DNA of 64,000 nt from Methylobacterium sp. (GTDB taxonomy: Bacteria > Pseudomonadota > Alphaproteobacteria > Rhizobiales > Beijerinckiaceae), in the NCBI RefSeq assembly GCF_019745455.1, contig NZ_JAIETD010000050.1:1-64000 (forward strand). Reading direction: 5' to 3'. Both the position numbers and the translations under genes were made by a program. The notes under the pieces were generated by a model, which saw only the letters and a list, made by a program, of their open reading frames with translations, searched no databases and was not told the DNA's origin. Shown one piece after another: positions 46,225-56,970 of the stretch (its first letter is position 1; each line of letters opens with the position of its first letter).

Positions 46225-46247
46225 CGGTCTCGTCGTGGGTCAGGCGA

Positions 46248-46709
46248 TCAGGCGTCGCGGGTGCTCGAACCGGTCTCTGCGCGGCGCTTGGCCATGAAGG
46301 CGTCGAACTGCTCGCGATCCTTGGCCCGCTTCAGCTCCTCGACGAAGGCCGCGAAGGCACGGCCCTCTTCCTCGAGCGCCCGGCGCTGGGCGACGAGACG
46401 CTCGATCTCGGCGCGGCGATAGGCGTCGAAGGCGAAGTTGCCGCTGCCGCCGACATTGGCGGCCTCGAAGGCGGCGGCGAAGCGCGAGCGCCCGCCGGAA
46501 CCGGCCGCGGACGTGGTCCGGCTCACGAGGTCGCGCAGCTCGCCGAAAGCCGGATAGCCCGCGAATTTCCAGGCGACGTAGCCGAGGGCCAGCGGCCACC
46601 AGTAGATGAAGGCGACGACGATGGCGCCGATCTCGAAGGACCGACGCGGAAACGGACCGTTGCGGCAAGCTTTGCCGGTGGCCCAGGGAGAGGTCGAGGA
46701 AAAGCTCAC
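46248..46709 (-). CDS. DUF2852-family membrane protein
   Basis: The 153-residue protein has one transmembrane helix (about 26-48, [21 protein letters not shown]). A cytoplasmic helical part follows with the family segment [19 protein letters not shown] and [23 protein letters not shown]2852 is widespread in alphaproteobacteria and uncharacterised. The start is a GTG at 46709 with GGAG eight bases upstream. It lies downstream of a TetR-type regulator on the same strand, with a palindrome just upstream of its ribosome site, and ends before a strong terminator. Confidence 0.88.
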   Translation of the reverse strand: MSFSSTSPWATGKACRNGPFPRRSFEIGAIVVAFIYWWPLALGYVAWKFAGYPAFGELRDLVSRTTSAAGSGGRSRFAAAFEAANVGGSGNFAFDAYRRAEIERLVAQRRALEEEGRAFAAFVEELKRAKDREQFDAFMAKRRAETGSSTRDA

Positions 46710-46730
46710 GGCTCACGCTCCAATGTAAAT

Positions 46731-46745
46731 GTGAACCACATTCAC
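46731..46745. repeat. Palindrome upstream of the DUF2852 gene
   Basis: GTGAA (46731-46735) and TTCAC (46741-46745) form a perfect 5-5-5 inverted repeat in an AT-richer stretch between the TetR gene and DUF2852. It resembles a small operator, perhaps for the adjacent TetR protein. It is too AT-rich to be a terminator. Confidence 0.35.
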
Positions 46746-46799
46746 TTGCGGACGCGTCCCACGCTTTTCAAGGGAGGAGGGAGCGGGGTTCGAAAGAGA

Positions 46800-47441
46800 T
46801 CAGGCGGGCCTTAATCCGCCCGCGCCGTGGACGAGGGCGAGCACGCCGGCACGCAGGAGCTCGTACTTGTCGGGAACGCCCGCACCCTTCGGAAGCTGGC
46901 CCGATGCCGCGAGAGTGGCGAGGCCATGCGACAAGGCCCAGACTTCGAGGGCGATGAAGCGGGGATCGATGCCGCCGAAGCCATCGGGGAAGGTCGTATT
47001 GAGCGATTCGACGAGGAGGTCGAACGGGCTCGGCCGGGCGGCTGCCTCGGCCTCCGTGGCCGCGGCTCCGAGACCCAGACGGCGGCTCTCGAAGATCGCC
47101 GCGTAGTAGCCGGGTTCTTCCTCGGCGAAGGCGAGGTAGGCCTCACCCATCCGGGTGAAGCGTTCGAGCGGCGTGCCGCGACCTCCCAGGGCCTTGGCGA
47201 GACGTTCGGCGAGATCGATGAAGCCACGGCCGGCAACCTCCTCAAGAAGGGCCTCACGGCCGCGGAAGTGCCGATAGAGCGCGGCCGGCGTGACGCCTAC
47301 CAGCTTCGCGGCATCGACGAGGGTAAAGCCGCCGACGCCGCGCTCGGCGATGAAGCGGCGCGCCGCCTCGATCAGGGCTTCCTTGAGATTGCCGTGGTGG
47401 TAGCTGCGCCGGTCGCCCGGTTCGTCGCGCCAGGGTCGCAA
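46800..47441 (-). CDS. TetR/AcrR-family transcriptional regulator
   Basis: The 213-residue repressor has the N-terminal helix-turn-helix FTLVDAAKLVGVTPAALYRHF (about 40-60, split in two) after YHHGNLKEALIEAARRF. A C-terminal ligand-binding domain resembling the WHG/TetR_C_33 class follows (LAFAEEEPGYYAAIFESR, then LEVWALSHGLATLAASG). It probably represses a target in response to an unknown ligand. A palindrome lies beyond its stop codon, upstream of the DUF2852 gene. The 294-bp region upstream (47442-47735) has no gene and must carry promoters for both this gene and the cheA operon on the other strand. Confidence 0.92.
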   Translation of the reverse strand: MRPWRDEPGDRRSYHHGNLKEALIEAARRFIAERGVGGFTLVDAAKLVGVTPAALYRHFRGREALLEEVAGRGFIDLAERLAKALGGRGTPLERFTRMGEAYLAFAEEEPGYYAAIFESRRLGLGAAATEAEAAARPSPFDLLVESLNTTFPDGFGGIDPRFIALEVWALSHGLATLAASGQLPKGAGVPDKYELLRAGVLALVHGAGGLRPA

Positions 47442-47735
47442 GGGATCGGTCCTCCTCCTCGGCGTTGCGGAAACGCCTCGTCTTCGCCGCCCCCTCGGTG
47501 AGGTTGGCCTCCCGCGTTTCGGGGTTCCCTAGCACGAATACCCGCGCTGGTAGCCCCGCGCCGCCTTGGAAAGAAGGAATAAGGAATCCAGATGTTCGGT
47601 CCTGCCGAGTCTCATATGTCAAATAAAACGAGGCGATCACAGTTTGGTGTCCGGCGGAAACGCTTCACTAACTGATTATGGCCCAAGGTCAGATCCGCAC
47701 CGACCGTCGTGCGCGTTTTTGACTGAGTGCCTCTC

Positions 47736-50420
47736 ATGGACGACTTGCTGCGTGAGTTTCTCACCGAGAGTGCCGAGCACCTCGACACGGTGGATACCGA
47801 ACTCGTCCGGTTCGAGCAGGATCCGAACAACAAGACGATCCTGAGCAACATCTTCCGGCTCGTGCACACCATCAAGGGCACCTGCGGGTTCCTCGGCCTG
47901 CCGCGCCTCGAAGCGCTGGCGCATGCCGCCGAGACTTTGATGGGCCAGTTCCGCGATGGAATGCCGGTCACCGGCGCCGCGGTCAGCCTCATCCTGGTCA
48001 CCCTCGACCGCCTCAAGTCGATCCTCGGCGACCTCGAGAAGACGGGCTCCGAGCCGACCGGAAGCGACGACGACCTCATCGGCGCGTTGGAGCAGATGGC
48101 TTCGGGCCCGATTGGCCAGGCGGCGGCTGCCGCGCCTCCGGCTGCCGAGTACGTCCTGCCTCCGCCGGTCCAGCGCGAGCTGAAGCCCGGCGAGGTGACG
48201 CTTGAGGATCTGGAGCGCGCCTTCCTCGAAGCCGAAGGCCCCGAGGATATGGCGATGGCGCCCGCGGCGGCCGATGAGCCGGCGCCCGAGCCAGAGCCCG
48301 CGCCTGTGGCCGTGATGCCGGCGCCCGCACCGAAGGCCGAGGCGCCCGCCTCCGGCGGCGATGGTGAGGGCGGTGTCTCCAAGGTGCAGACGATCCGCGT
48401 GAACGTCGACACCCTCGAACACCTGATGACCATGGTCTCCGAGCTGGTGCTGACCCGCAACCAGCTCCTCGAGATCGCGCGTCGCCACGACGATTCGACC
48501 TACAAGGTTCCGCTGCAGCGGCTCAGCCACGTCACCGCCGAGCTGCAGGAAGGCGTCATGAAGACGCGCATGCAGCCGATCGGCAACGCCTGGCAGAAGC
48601 TGCCGCGCGTGGTCCGCGACCTCTCCTCCGAACTCGGCAAGCAGATCGAGCTCGTGATGAACGGCGCCGAGACCGAGCTCGACCGCCAGGTCCTCGAGGT
48701 CATCAAGGATCCGCTCACCCACATGGTGCGCAACTCGGCCGATCACGGCATCGAGTCGGCCGCCGACCGCAAAGCCTCCGGCAAGCCGCTGAAGGGCACG
48801 ATCCGCCTCTCCGCCTATCACGAGGGCGGCACCATCACGATCGAGATCGCCGATGACGGCAAGGGGCTCGATCTCGCCGCCATCCGCAAGAAGGCCGTGG
48901 AGCGCAACGTCGCGAGCCAGGCCGAGATCGACCGGATGACCGACGCCCAGGTGGCGAAGTTCATCTTCCATCCTGGCTTCTCCACCGCGAAGGCCGTGAC
49001 GTCGGTCTCCGGCCGCGGCGTCGGCATGGACGTCGTGAAGACCAATATCGACGTCATCGGCGGCGTCATCGACATCAACACGCAGCTCGGCCGCGGCACC
49101 ACCTTCACCATCAAGATCCCGCTCACCCTGGCGATCATCGCGGCCCTCATCGTGAAGGCCGGCGAGCAGCGCTTCGCGGTGCCGCAGGTGGCGGTGCTCG
49201 AACTCGTCCGCGTCGACAAGGCCACCGCCCAGACCGTCGAGCGCATCAACGGATCGCCGGTTCTGCGCCTGCGCGAGCGGCTCCTGCCGATCGTCACCCT
49301 CACCGGCGTGCTCGGCCAGGAGCAGCCCACGGACACCATCGATTCCGGCTTCGTGGTCGTGGCCCAGGTGGGCCGCCAGCGGTTCGGCATCCTCGTCGAC
49401 GAGGTCTTCCATACGGAAGAGATCGTCGTGAAGCCGATGTCCTCGAAATTGCGCCACCTGCCGCTCTTTGCCGGCAACACGATTCTCGGCGACGGCGCCG
49501 TCGTCCTCATCGTCGATCCCAACGGCATCGCCCAGCAGGTCAGCCAGGGCTCGCAGTCGGGCGGCGTCCCGATGGAGGCTGAAGTCGAGGAGGTCGTCGC
49601 CACCGATCCGAAGGCGACGCTCCTGGTGTTCCGCGGCGGCGCCGGAAGCTTTAAGGCGGTGCCACTCTCCCTCGTCACCCGCCTCGAAGAGATCGAGGCT
49701 TCGAAGATCGAGTGGGTCGGAGGTCGCCCGCTCATCCAGTACCGCGGTCGCCTGATGCCGCTGGTGCCGGCCGACGCCTCGATCGAGATCCGCTCCGAGG
49801 GCAGCCAGGCGCTGGTGGTGTTCTCGGACGGCGAGCGTGCCATGGGCCTCGTCGTCGACGAGATCGTCGACATCGTCGAGGAGCGCCTCGACGTCGAGAT
49901 CTCGGCGGAGCGGTCCGACCTCATCGGCTCGGCAGTGCTGCGCGGACGCGCCACCGAGATCATCAACATCGCCCACTTCCTGCCTCTGGCCTACGACGAT
50001 TGGACCCGCGGTGCCGGAAAGGTCCAGAAGCCGACCTCCACGCTGCTGCTGGTCGACGACTCGGCCTTCTTCCGCGACATGCTGAGCCCGGTGCTCAAGG
50101 CCGCCGGCTACATCGTGCTCACCGCGGGAAGTGCCGAGGAGGCCCTGACCATGATGATCACCAACAGCCGCATCGACCTGGTGGTCAGCGATCTCGAAAT
50201 GCCCGGCCGCAGCGGCTTCGATCTCGTCGCGGCCATGCGCAAGGCGGAAGGCCGCGTCGCGGCCCTACCGGTGGTTGGTCTGACCGGCACGATCGGCCCT
50301 GAGGCCATCGAGCGGGCGCGCGGCCTCGGCATCGCCGACCTCGTGGCGAAGTTCGATCGCAGCGGCCTGATCCAGGCCCTGTCTGAGATCGAGGCCGCCC
50401 CCCTCGCCAACGCCGCCTGA
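47736..50420 (+). CDS. cheA: CheA chemotaxis kinase fused to a response-regulator receiver
   Basis: The 894-residue protein is built in the usual CheA order. An HPt domain carries phospho-His44 (HTIKGTCGF). A Pro/Ala-rich linker (about 130-210) precedes the dimerisation and ATPase domains, with N-box HMVRNSADHGIE and G-rich lid GRGVGMDVVKTN. A CheW-like domain follows at the C-terminal side, then an extra receiver domain whose phospho-acceptor is Asp819 (VVSDLEMPGRSG). The linked receiver can act as an internal phosphate sink. I chose the ATG at 47736 over a GTG nine bases upstream. It opens a five-gene che operon. Confidence 0.95.
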   Translation: MDDLLREFLTESAEHLDTVDTELVRFEQDPNNKTILSNIFRLVHTIKGTCGFLGLPRLEALAHAAETLMGQFRDGMPVTGAAVSLILVTLDRLKSILGDLEKTGSEPTGSDDDLIGALEQMASGPIGQAAAAAPPAAEYVLPPPVQRELKPGEVTLEDLERAFLEAEGPEDMAMAPAAADEPAPEPEPAPVAVMPAPAPKAEAPASGGDGEGGVSKVQTIRVNVDTLEHLMTMVSELVLTRNQLLEIARRHDDSTYKVPLQRLSHVTAELQEGVMKTRMQPIGNAWQKLPRVVRDLSSELGKQIELVMNGAETELDRQVLEVIKDPLTHMVRNSADHGIESAADRKASGKPLKGTIRLSAYHEGGTITIEIADDGKGLDLAAIRKKAVERNVASQAEIDRMTDAQVAKFIFHPGFSTAKAVTSVSGRGVGMDVVKTNIDVIGGVIDINTQLGRGTTFTIKIPLTLAIIAALIVKAGEQRFAVPQVAVLELVRVDKATAQTVERINGSPVLRLRERLLPIVTLTGVLGQEQPTDTIDSGFVVVAQVGRQRFGILVDEVFHTEEIVVKPMSSKLRHLPLFAGNTILGDGAVVLIVDPNGIAQQVSQGSQSGGVPMEAEVEEVVATDPKATLLVFRGGAGSFKAVPLSLVTRLEEIEASKIEWVGGRPLIQYRGRLMPLVPADASIEIRSEGSQALVVFSDGERAMGLVVDEIVDIVEERLDVEISAERSDLIGSAVLRGRATEIINIAHFLPLAYDDWTRGAGKVQKPTSTLLLVDDSAFFRDMLSPVLKAAGYIVLTAGSAEEALTMMITNSRIDLVVSDLEMPGRSGFDLVAAMRKAEGRVAALPVVGLTGTIGPEAIERARGLGIADLVAKFDRSGLIQALSEIEAAPLANAA

Positions 50421-50452
50421 AATCCGGCATCCCGAGTTCGGAGTTGAGTTCC

Positions 50453-50947
50453 ATGATGCAGGCCGCCAACACCAACAAGCCGGAGACGGACGCCGGTGCC
50501 ACCAACGACTTCGTCACCGTCTTCGTCGGCGAGACGATGTTCGGTCTGGCCATCGACCGGGTCCACGACGTCTTCATCCCCGCCGGCGTGACGCCGGTGC
50601 CGCTGGCCCCGCCCGAGATCGTCGGCCTGCTCAACCTGCGAGGCCGCGTCGTCACGGCCCTGTGCCTGCGACGCCGCCTCGGCCTGCCGGCCCGGGTCGG
50701 CGACGGCAAGCAGATGGCGATCGGCCTCGAACAGGGCGGCGAGACCTTCGCCCTCGTGGTCGATGGCGTCGGCGAGGTACTCAAGCTCGGCGCGAGCACG
50801 CACGAGCCGGTGCCGATAAACCTCGACGCGCGCTGGCGCGACCTGGCGCTCGGCGTCCACCGCCTCGACGGCCGCCTGCTCGTGATTCTCGATGTCGACT
50901 CGCTGCTGGCTTTCGGCGCTCCGCGCCACGTCGCCGGCGCCGCCTGA
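50453..50947 (+). CDS. cheW: CheW coupling protein
   Basis: The 164-residue CheW adaptor connects CheA to receptors. The beta-barrel fold is supported by FVTVFVGETMFGLAIDRVHDVF and EIVGLLNLRGRVVTALCLRRRLG (each at the family positions), and by LVVDGVGEVLKLG near the C-terminus. It begins 32 bp after cheA, and the next gene, cheY, starts 23 bp after its stop, so it is one operon. The ATG at 50453 has GGAG nine bases upstream; another ATG follows immediately. Confidence 0.94.
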   Translation: MMQAANTNKPETDAGATNDFVTVFVGETMFGLAIDRVHDVFIPAGVTPVPLAPPEIVGLLNLRGRVVTALCLRRRLGLPARVGDGKQMAIGLEQGGETFALVVDGVGEVLKLGASTHEPVPINLDARWRDLALGVHRLDGRLLVILDVDSLLAFGAPRHVAGAA

Positions 50948-50970
50948 CCGCCTCAGCGAGGATGCATCCG

Positions 50971-51354
50971 ATGAAAACCTGTCTCATCGTCGACGACTCG
51001 GCCGTCATCCGGAAGGTGGCGCGCCGTATCCTGGAGAGCTTGAACTTCAGGGTCTCCGAAGCCGAGGACGGCGCCAAGGCGCTCGGCCTCTGCGCCGAGG
51101 CGATGCCGGACGTCATCCTCCTCGACTGGAACATGCCGGAGATGGACGGCTACGATTTCCTGAAGGCTCTTCGCCAGAGCCCGTCGGGCGATATCCCGAA
51201 GGTCCTGTTCTGCACCACCGAGAACGACGTGGGCGCCATCGCCCGGGCGCTCCATGCGGGCGCCGACGAGTACATCATGAAGCCGTTCGACCGCGACATC
51301 GTCACGGCCAAGCTCGACCAGGTCGGCTTCACCCAGCAGGCCGACGCCGCCTGA
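50971..51354 (+). CDS. cheY: CheY-type single-domain response regulator
   Basis: The 127-residue receiver contains the acidic pocket Asp8-Asp9 and the phospho-acceptor Asp52 (ILLDWNMPEMDGYDFL). It also has the conserved Thr of the switch (FCTTEND) and Lys in YIMKPFD. Phosphorylated by CheA, it should act on the flagellar motor or on another output. RBS GAGGA lies eight bases before the ATG at 50971; an ATG nine bases earlier is also in frame. Between cheW and cheB in a five-gene operon. Confidence 0.95.
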   Translation: MKTCLIVDDSAVIRKVARRILESLNFRVSEAEDGAKALGLCAEAMPDVILLDWNMPEMDGYDFLKALRQSPSGDIPKVLFCTTENDVGAIARALHAGADEYIMKPFDRDIVTAKLDQVGFTQQADAA

Positions 51355-51431
51355 AGCGGCGTCCGCCGGCTCAGGTGCCGGAGCAGGGCCGCCGCTTTCA
51401 TCCGTACCGCGTAAGTTAGGCGTATCGTCTC

Positions 51432-52604
51432 ATGCTGGCTGCCATCGCACCGTCGCCCGCCTCCCCGCATGGACACACGGCCGCCGCAGGGCACCGCATT
51501 CGTGTCCTGATCGCAGACGACTCGGCCGTCGTCCGCGGGCTGGTGGCGCGCTGGCTCGGCGAGGCCGGCTACGAAGTGGTCGCCACCGCCGCCAACGGCC
51601 GTATCGCCGTCGAGGCGATGGGGCGCCACGACCCCGACGTCGTCCTCCTCGACATCGACATGCCCGAGCTCGACGGCACCCAGGCGCTGCCGCTGCTGCT
51701 GGCCAAGAGCCCGGGCCTCCAGGTCGTCATGATGTCGACCCTGACGACCCGCAACGCCGACATCTCGCTTCGCTGCCTGGCGCTCGGCGCCGTCGACTAC
51801 ATCGCCAAGCCCGAGAGCAATCGCGGCGTCACCACCTCCGACGTGTTCCGCACCGACCTGATCGAGCGCGTCCGCGTCTTCGGCAGCACCCGTGCCCGGC
51901 GCCGCCCGGCGCAGGCCCCCGGGACCCATCCCGTCGGCGGTCTGGCGGCCGCGCCGCCACCACCACCGCGACCCGCCGCCCCGGTGATTCTGCGCCCGAA
52001 GGCGCGCACCGCCACGCCGCCGCGCGTCCTCCTCGTCGGCGCTTCCACCGGCGGTCCGAAGGCGGTCGGCGAGGTGCTCGAGAAGATCGGCGCCGCGACC
52101 CTGCGCCAGTTCCCGGTCCTCATCGTCCAGCACATGCCGCCGGTCTTCACCGCCGTCTTCGCCGAGCATCTCGGAGCCCGCACCGGGCTTCCCTCCGCCG
52201 AGGGGAAGGCCGACGAGCGGCTGCAGCCCGGCCGCATCTACGTGGCGCCCGGCGGCCGTCACATGGGCCTTGCCGGAAGCCGGGGCGACATCACGATCCG
52301 ACTCGACGACGGCCCCGTCGTCAATTTCTGCCGGCCGGCCGTGGATGTGCTCTTTCGCGACGCCGCCGCGATCTACGGCGCGGCTGCCCTCGCGGTGGTG
52401 CTCACCGGCATGGGCTCGGACGGGACCGGTGGCGCGAGGGCGCTCACCGAGGCCGGTGCCGCGGTGCTGGCGCAGGACGAGGCCACGAGCACGGTCTGGG
52501 GCATGCCCGGCAGCATCGCCAAGGCAGGCCTCGCCCAGGCCGTCCTGCCGCTCGGCGAAATCGGCGGCGCATTGCGCAACCTTCTGATGGGACAGGGCGC
52601 ATGA
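51432..52604 (+). CDS. cheB: CheB receptor methylesterase
   Basis: The 390-residue response regulator has a receiver domain with phospho-Asp74 (VVLLDIDMPELDG), a Pro-rich linker (about 155-190) and a C-terminal methylesterase. The catalytic residues sit in GASTGGP (Ser), LIVQHMP (His) and GMGSDGTGGA (Asp). It removes methyl groups from chemoreceptors and thus implements adaptation. The start is preceded by weak ribosome-site signals; the first 20 residues (His/Ala/Pro-rich) precede the receiver and could be shortened. It overlaps cheR by four bases (ATGA). Confidence 0.95.
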   Translation: MLAAIAPSPASPHGHTAAAGHRIRVLIADDSAVVRGLVARWLGEAGYEVVATAANGRIAVEAMGRHDPDVVLLDIDMPELDGTQALPLLLAKSPGLQVVMMSTLTTRNADISLRCLALGAVDYIAKPESNRGVTTSDVFRTDLIERVRVFGSTRARRRPAQAPGTHPVGGLAAAPPPPPRPAAPVILRPKARTATPPRVLLVGASTGGPKAVGEVLEKIGAATLRQFPVLIVQHMPPVFTAVFAEHLGARTGLPSAEGKADERLQPGRIYVAPGGRHMGLAGSRGDITIRLDDGPVVNFCRPAVDVLFRDAAAIYGAAALAVVLTGMGSDGTGGARALTEAGAAVLAQDEATSTVWGMPGSIAKAGLAQAVLPLGEIGGALRNLLMGQGA

Positions 52605-53476
52605 CCGACGTCGACTTCGATTTCCTGCGCGCCTATCTGAAGACGCGCTCCGGCCTCGCCCTCACGGCCGAGAAGCGCTACCTCATCGAGAGCCGGCTCA
52701 GCCCGATCTGCCGCCGGTTCAACCTCGCCGGCCTGCCGCAGCTCGTCTCGGCCCTCAGGGGCGGTCGCGATCTCGTCATGGAGAAGGCGGTGGTCGAGGC
52801 GATGACCACCAACGAGACCTTCTTCTTCCGCGATCGCACGCCCTTCGACCTGTTCAAGGACGTGCTCCTTCCGGAAGCGATCGCGCGGCGTGCCGCCCAG
52901 CGCAAGCTCAGGATCTGGTGCGCGGCGGCCTCCACAGGCCAGGAGCCCTATTCCCTGGCGATGCTGCTGCAGGAGGCGGCGCCCAAGCTCGCCGGCTGGA
53001 ACATCGACCTCGTCGCCACCGACCTCTCCACGGAGGTACTGGAGAAGGCCAAGGCCGGGCTCTACAGCCATTTCGAGGTCCAGCGCGGCCTGCCCGTGCA
53101 GCTCCTCGTCAAGAATTTCGAGCAGATCGGCGAGCAATGGCGGATCTCCCAGACCCTGCGGAGCATGGTGGATTTCCGCCCCCTCAACCTGCTGCATCCG
53201 TTCGAGACCCTCGGCACCTTCGACATCATCTATTGCCGCAACGTGCTGATCTATTTCGACGCCCCGACCAAGGGCGACGTGCTTGGACGGCTCAGCGCCA
53301 GCCTCTCGCCGGACGGTGCCCTCCTGCTCGGAGCCGCCGAGACGGTGATCGGCCTGACCGACAAGCTCGCACCGAGCGCCCAGCACCGCGGGCTCTACAA
53401 CCAGGCTGCGGCCACAGCGCGCAATACCATGGGCGCCTCCGCACCGGCGCCCTTGCGGCGCGTCGTCGGGCTCTGA
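52601..53476 (+). CDS. cheR: CheR receptor methyltransferase
   Basis: The 291-residue protein methylates glutamates of chemoreceptors with S-adenosylmethionine. The N-terminal all-helical CheR_N domain (FDFLRAYLKTRSGLAL) is followed by the SAM-dependent fold: TNETFFFRD, IWCAAASTGQEPYSLAM and ATDLSTEVLEKA, then FDIIYCRNVLIYF. All expected motifs are present. The start ATG overlaps the cheB stop, indicating translational coupling. A 10-bp perfect hairpin lies 10 bases downstream, inside the tail of the convergent gene. Confidence 0.96.
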   Translation: MTDVDFDFLRAYLKTRSGLALTAEKRYLIESRLSPICRRFNLAGLPQLVSALRGGRDLVMEKAVVEAMTTNETFFFRDRTPFDLFKDVLLPEAIARRAAQRKLRIWCAAASTGQEPYSLAMLLQEAAPKLAGWNIDLVATDLSTEVLEKAKAGLYSHFEVQRGLPVQLLVKNFEQIGEQWRISQTLRSMVDFRPLNLLHPFETLGTFDIIYCRNVLIYFDAPTKGDVLGRLSASLSPDGALLLGAAETVIGLTDKLAPSAQHRGLYNQAAATARNTMGASAPAPLRRVVGL

Positions 53477-53480
53477 CGCC

Positions 53481-54020
53481 TCAGCCGGCGCCGTCGAGGA
53501 CGGCGCCGCGATAGGTCTCGATCACCTCGCAGAAGGGCAGGCCTCGGCCGGTGCTGAGCAGGGCCCTGATCGAGAAGAGCTGCGTGTCCGGGCGAATCCT
53601 TGCGTCCTGGTCCGTCCAGAGGATGTCGAGGGCGAGGTTTCGCCGCTGCGGTTCGAGCGGGTGAACGATGCGGCCGAACGGCGTGGTGCTCGAATCGAGC
53701 AGACGGTTCATCGCAGGATCGAGGCGACCGGGAACGTACCAGTTCTCGGCCTCCGAAAGGACCAGGCCGTCGCAGGCGAGCCTGACGCGGCGGTAGCGCA
53801 CGATCTCGTCCTCGGCCAGGGCCAGCCGCTCGCGTTGCTCGATCGTCGGGGGCTTGTGCGCCGTCGCCACCGGGTGGGCGAGGAGGCGTGGTTCGGCCAC
53901 GATACGGCGCTCGCGGCACCAATCTTCGAGGATGGCGGTGGCGCTCGGGCCGCTCAGTAGCCGATCCGCCAGGACGCCAATCAGCGAAGCGTGTGAGGTG
54001 TGCGGATGACCCTCGGTCAC
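53481..54020 (-). CDS. UbiC/chorismate-lyase-like protein
   Basis: The 179-residue protein resembles the DUF98/chorismate-lyase-like superfamily. The pattern SATAILEDWCRERRIVAEPRL and RRVRLACDGLVLSEAENWYVP, followed by TPFGRIVHPLEPQRRNLAL and the C-terminal CEVIETYRGAVL, follows the UbiC order. Whether it makes 4-hydroxybenzoate from chorismate or has drifted is unclear, since the family also includes unrelated regulators and hypothetical proteins. Start ATG 54020 lies 64 bp downstream of tRNA-Ala on the same strand. Its 3' end overlaps a hairpin that may terminate cheR. Confidence 0.6.
   Translation of the reverse strand: MTEGHPHTSHASLIGVLADRLLSGPSATAILEDWCRERRIVAEPRLLAHPVATAHKPPTIEQRERLALAEDEIVRYRRVRLACDGLVLSEAENWYVPGRLDPAMNRLLDSSTTPFGRIVHPLEPQRRNLALDILWTDQDARIRPDTQLFSIRALLSTGRGLPFCEVIETYRGAVLDGAG
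53486..53508. terminator. Perfect hairpin between convergent cheR and UbiC-like genes
   Basis: CGGCGCCGTC (53486-53495) pairs with GACGGCGCCG (53499-53508) across a 3-nt loop. It lies within the last codons of the minus-strand gene and 10 bases after the cheR stop. It could end the che operon transcript; no T-run follows. Confidence 0.5.
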
Positions 54021-54084
54021 GCCGCGTGTCTCGGACGTCCGTCAAACATTCTGATGGTGAGGGAGGGACAGTCGCGAGGGTGAA

Positions 54085-54160
54085 TGGTGGAGCCTAACGG
54101 GATCGAACCGATGACCTCTTCCATGCCATGGAAGCGCTCTCCCAGCTGAGCTAAGGCCCC
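54085..54160 (-). tRNA. tRNA-Ala(GGC)
   Basis: The minus strand makes a 76-nt cloverleaf. The acceptor stem is GGGGCCT/AGGCTCC, the D-stem GCTC/GAGC, the anticodon stem CTTCC/GGAAG with loop ATGGCAT (anticodon GGC), and the T-loop TTCGATC. The encoded CCA is at 54087-54085. It reads GCC and GCU alanine codons. Confidence 0.96.
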
Positions 54161-54333
54161 ACATTCAACGACCGGAACAGGCGCGATGCGTCGTCCCGGC
54201 AGCAAGTCCGTCGGTTCGTCGCGGACGGCGACCGGCGGAGGCGGTTCTATATTCGGGCGCCTTGCTCGACTCAAGCCCCCCGATACCGATCGGGGCAAGT
54301 TTTTTGAGCCGGCCACCCGATCGAGCCGATTTT

Positions 54334-54726
54334 TCAGGTCTCCTCGTCGTTCTCGATGTCGCCGTCAATCAGGTCGGCAACGTCGTCGTCGCCGGTATCT
54401 TCCTCTTCGAGGAAGGTGTCGTCGGCATCCGCCGTATCGCCGTCATCGGCATCGTCCGCCACCGGATCGGCGTCGTCCTCCGCCGCCTCGACTTCATCGA
54501 GCGAAACGATCTCGGGACCGTTCTTGTCGGCGTTGACATCCTCGTCGTCGTCGGCCGGAACCGCGGCTGATCGGGCGGCGAGGGCGGGCGCAACGACGCG
54601 GCTCGTGGCGGCGGCCTGGTAGATCGTCCCGCATTTCGGGCAGGTCGCCGGGTCGCGATCGAGGTCGTAGAACTTCGCGCCGCAGCTCATGCATTGACGC
54701 TTCATGCCGAGTTCCGGTCTGGCCAC
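54334..54726 (-). CDS. TIGR02300-family zinc-ribbon acidic protein
   Basis: The 130-residue alphaproteobacterial protein has an N-terminal four-cysteine zinc ribbon: Cys12, Cys15, Cys29 and Cys32 in CMSCGAKFYDLDRDPATCPKC (the two knuckles 12-15 and 29-32). A strongly acidic Asp/Glu tail (residues 60-130) follows. TIGR02300 is defined by this layout and its function is unknown; a nucleic-acid or transcription-linked role is an inference from the ribbon. The gene is divergent from aroA with 240 bp between starts, a conserved neighbour pair in Rhizobiales. Confidence 0.9.
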   Translation of the reverse strand: MARPELGMKRQCMSCGAKFYDLDRDPATCPKCGTIYQAAATSRVVAPALAARSAAVPADDDEDVNADKNGPEIVSLDEVEAAEDDADPVADDADDGDTADADDTFLEEEDTGDDDVADLIDGDIENDEET

Positions 54727-54867
54727 GGGCGAAAACCTCTAAGAAGTGCTGGTCGGGGGAGGGGGTCCGTTAGTCGGGCGGAGGTGTCCTGTCAAATACC
54801 TGTGCGCTCCGCCCGTCGCGAGCTTTTGTGCCATTCGGCCGAAGGCGGCTCCTCGCGCTCCGGATGA

Positions 54868-56954
<2,087 letters not shown>

Positions 56955-56970
56955 GCGGGTGGAACTGGTC

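Noticed and set aside
47676..49976. Long minus-strand open frame through cheA
   Set aside because: The complement of cheA, whose domains and operon context are unambiguous.
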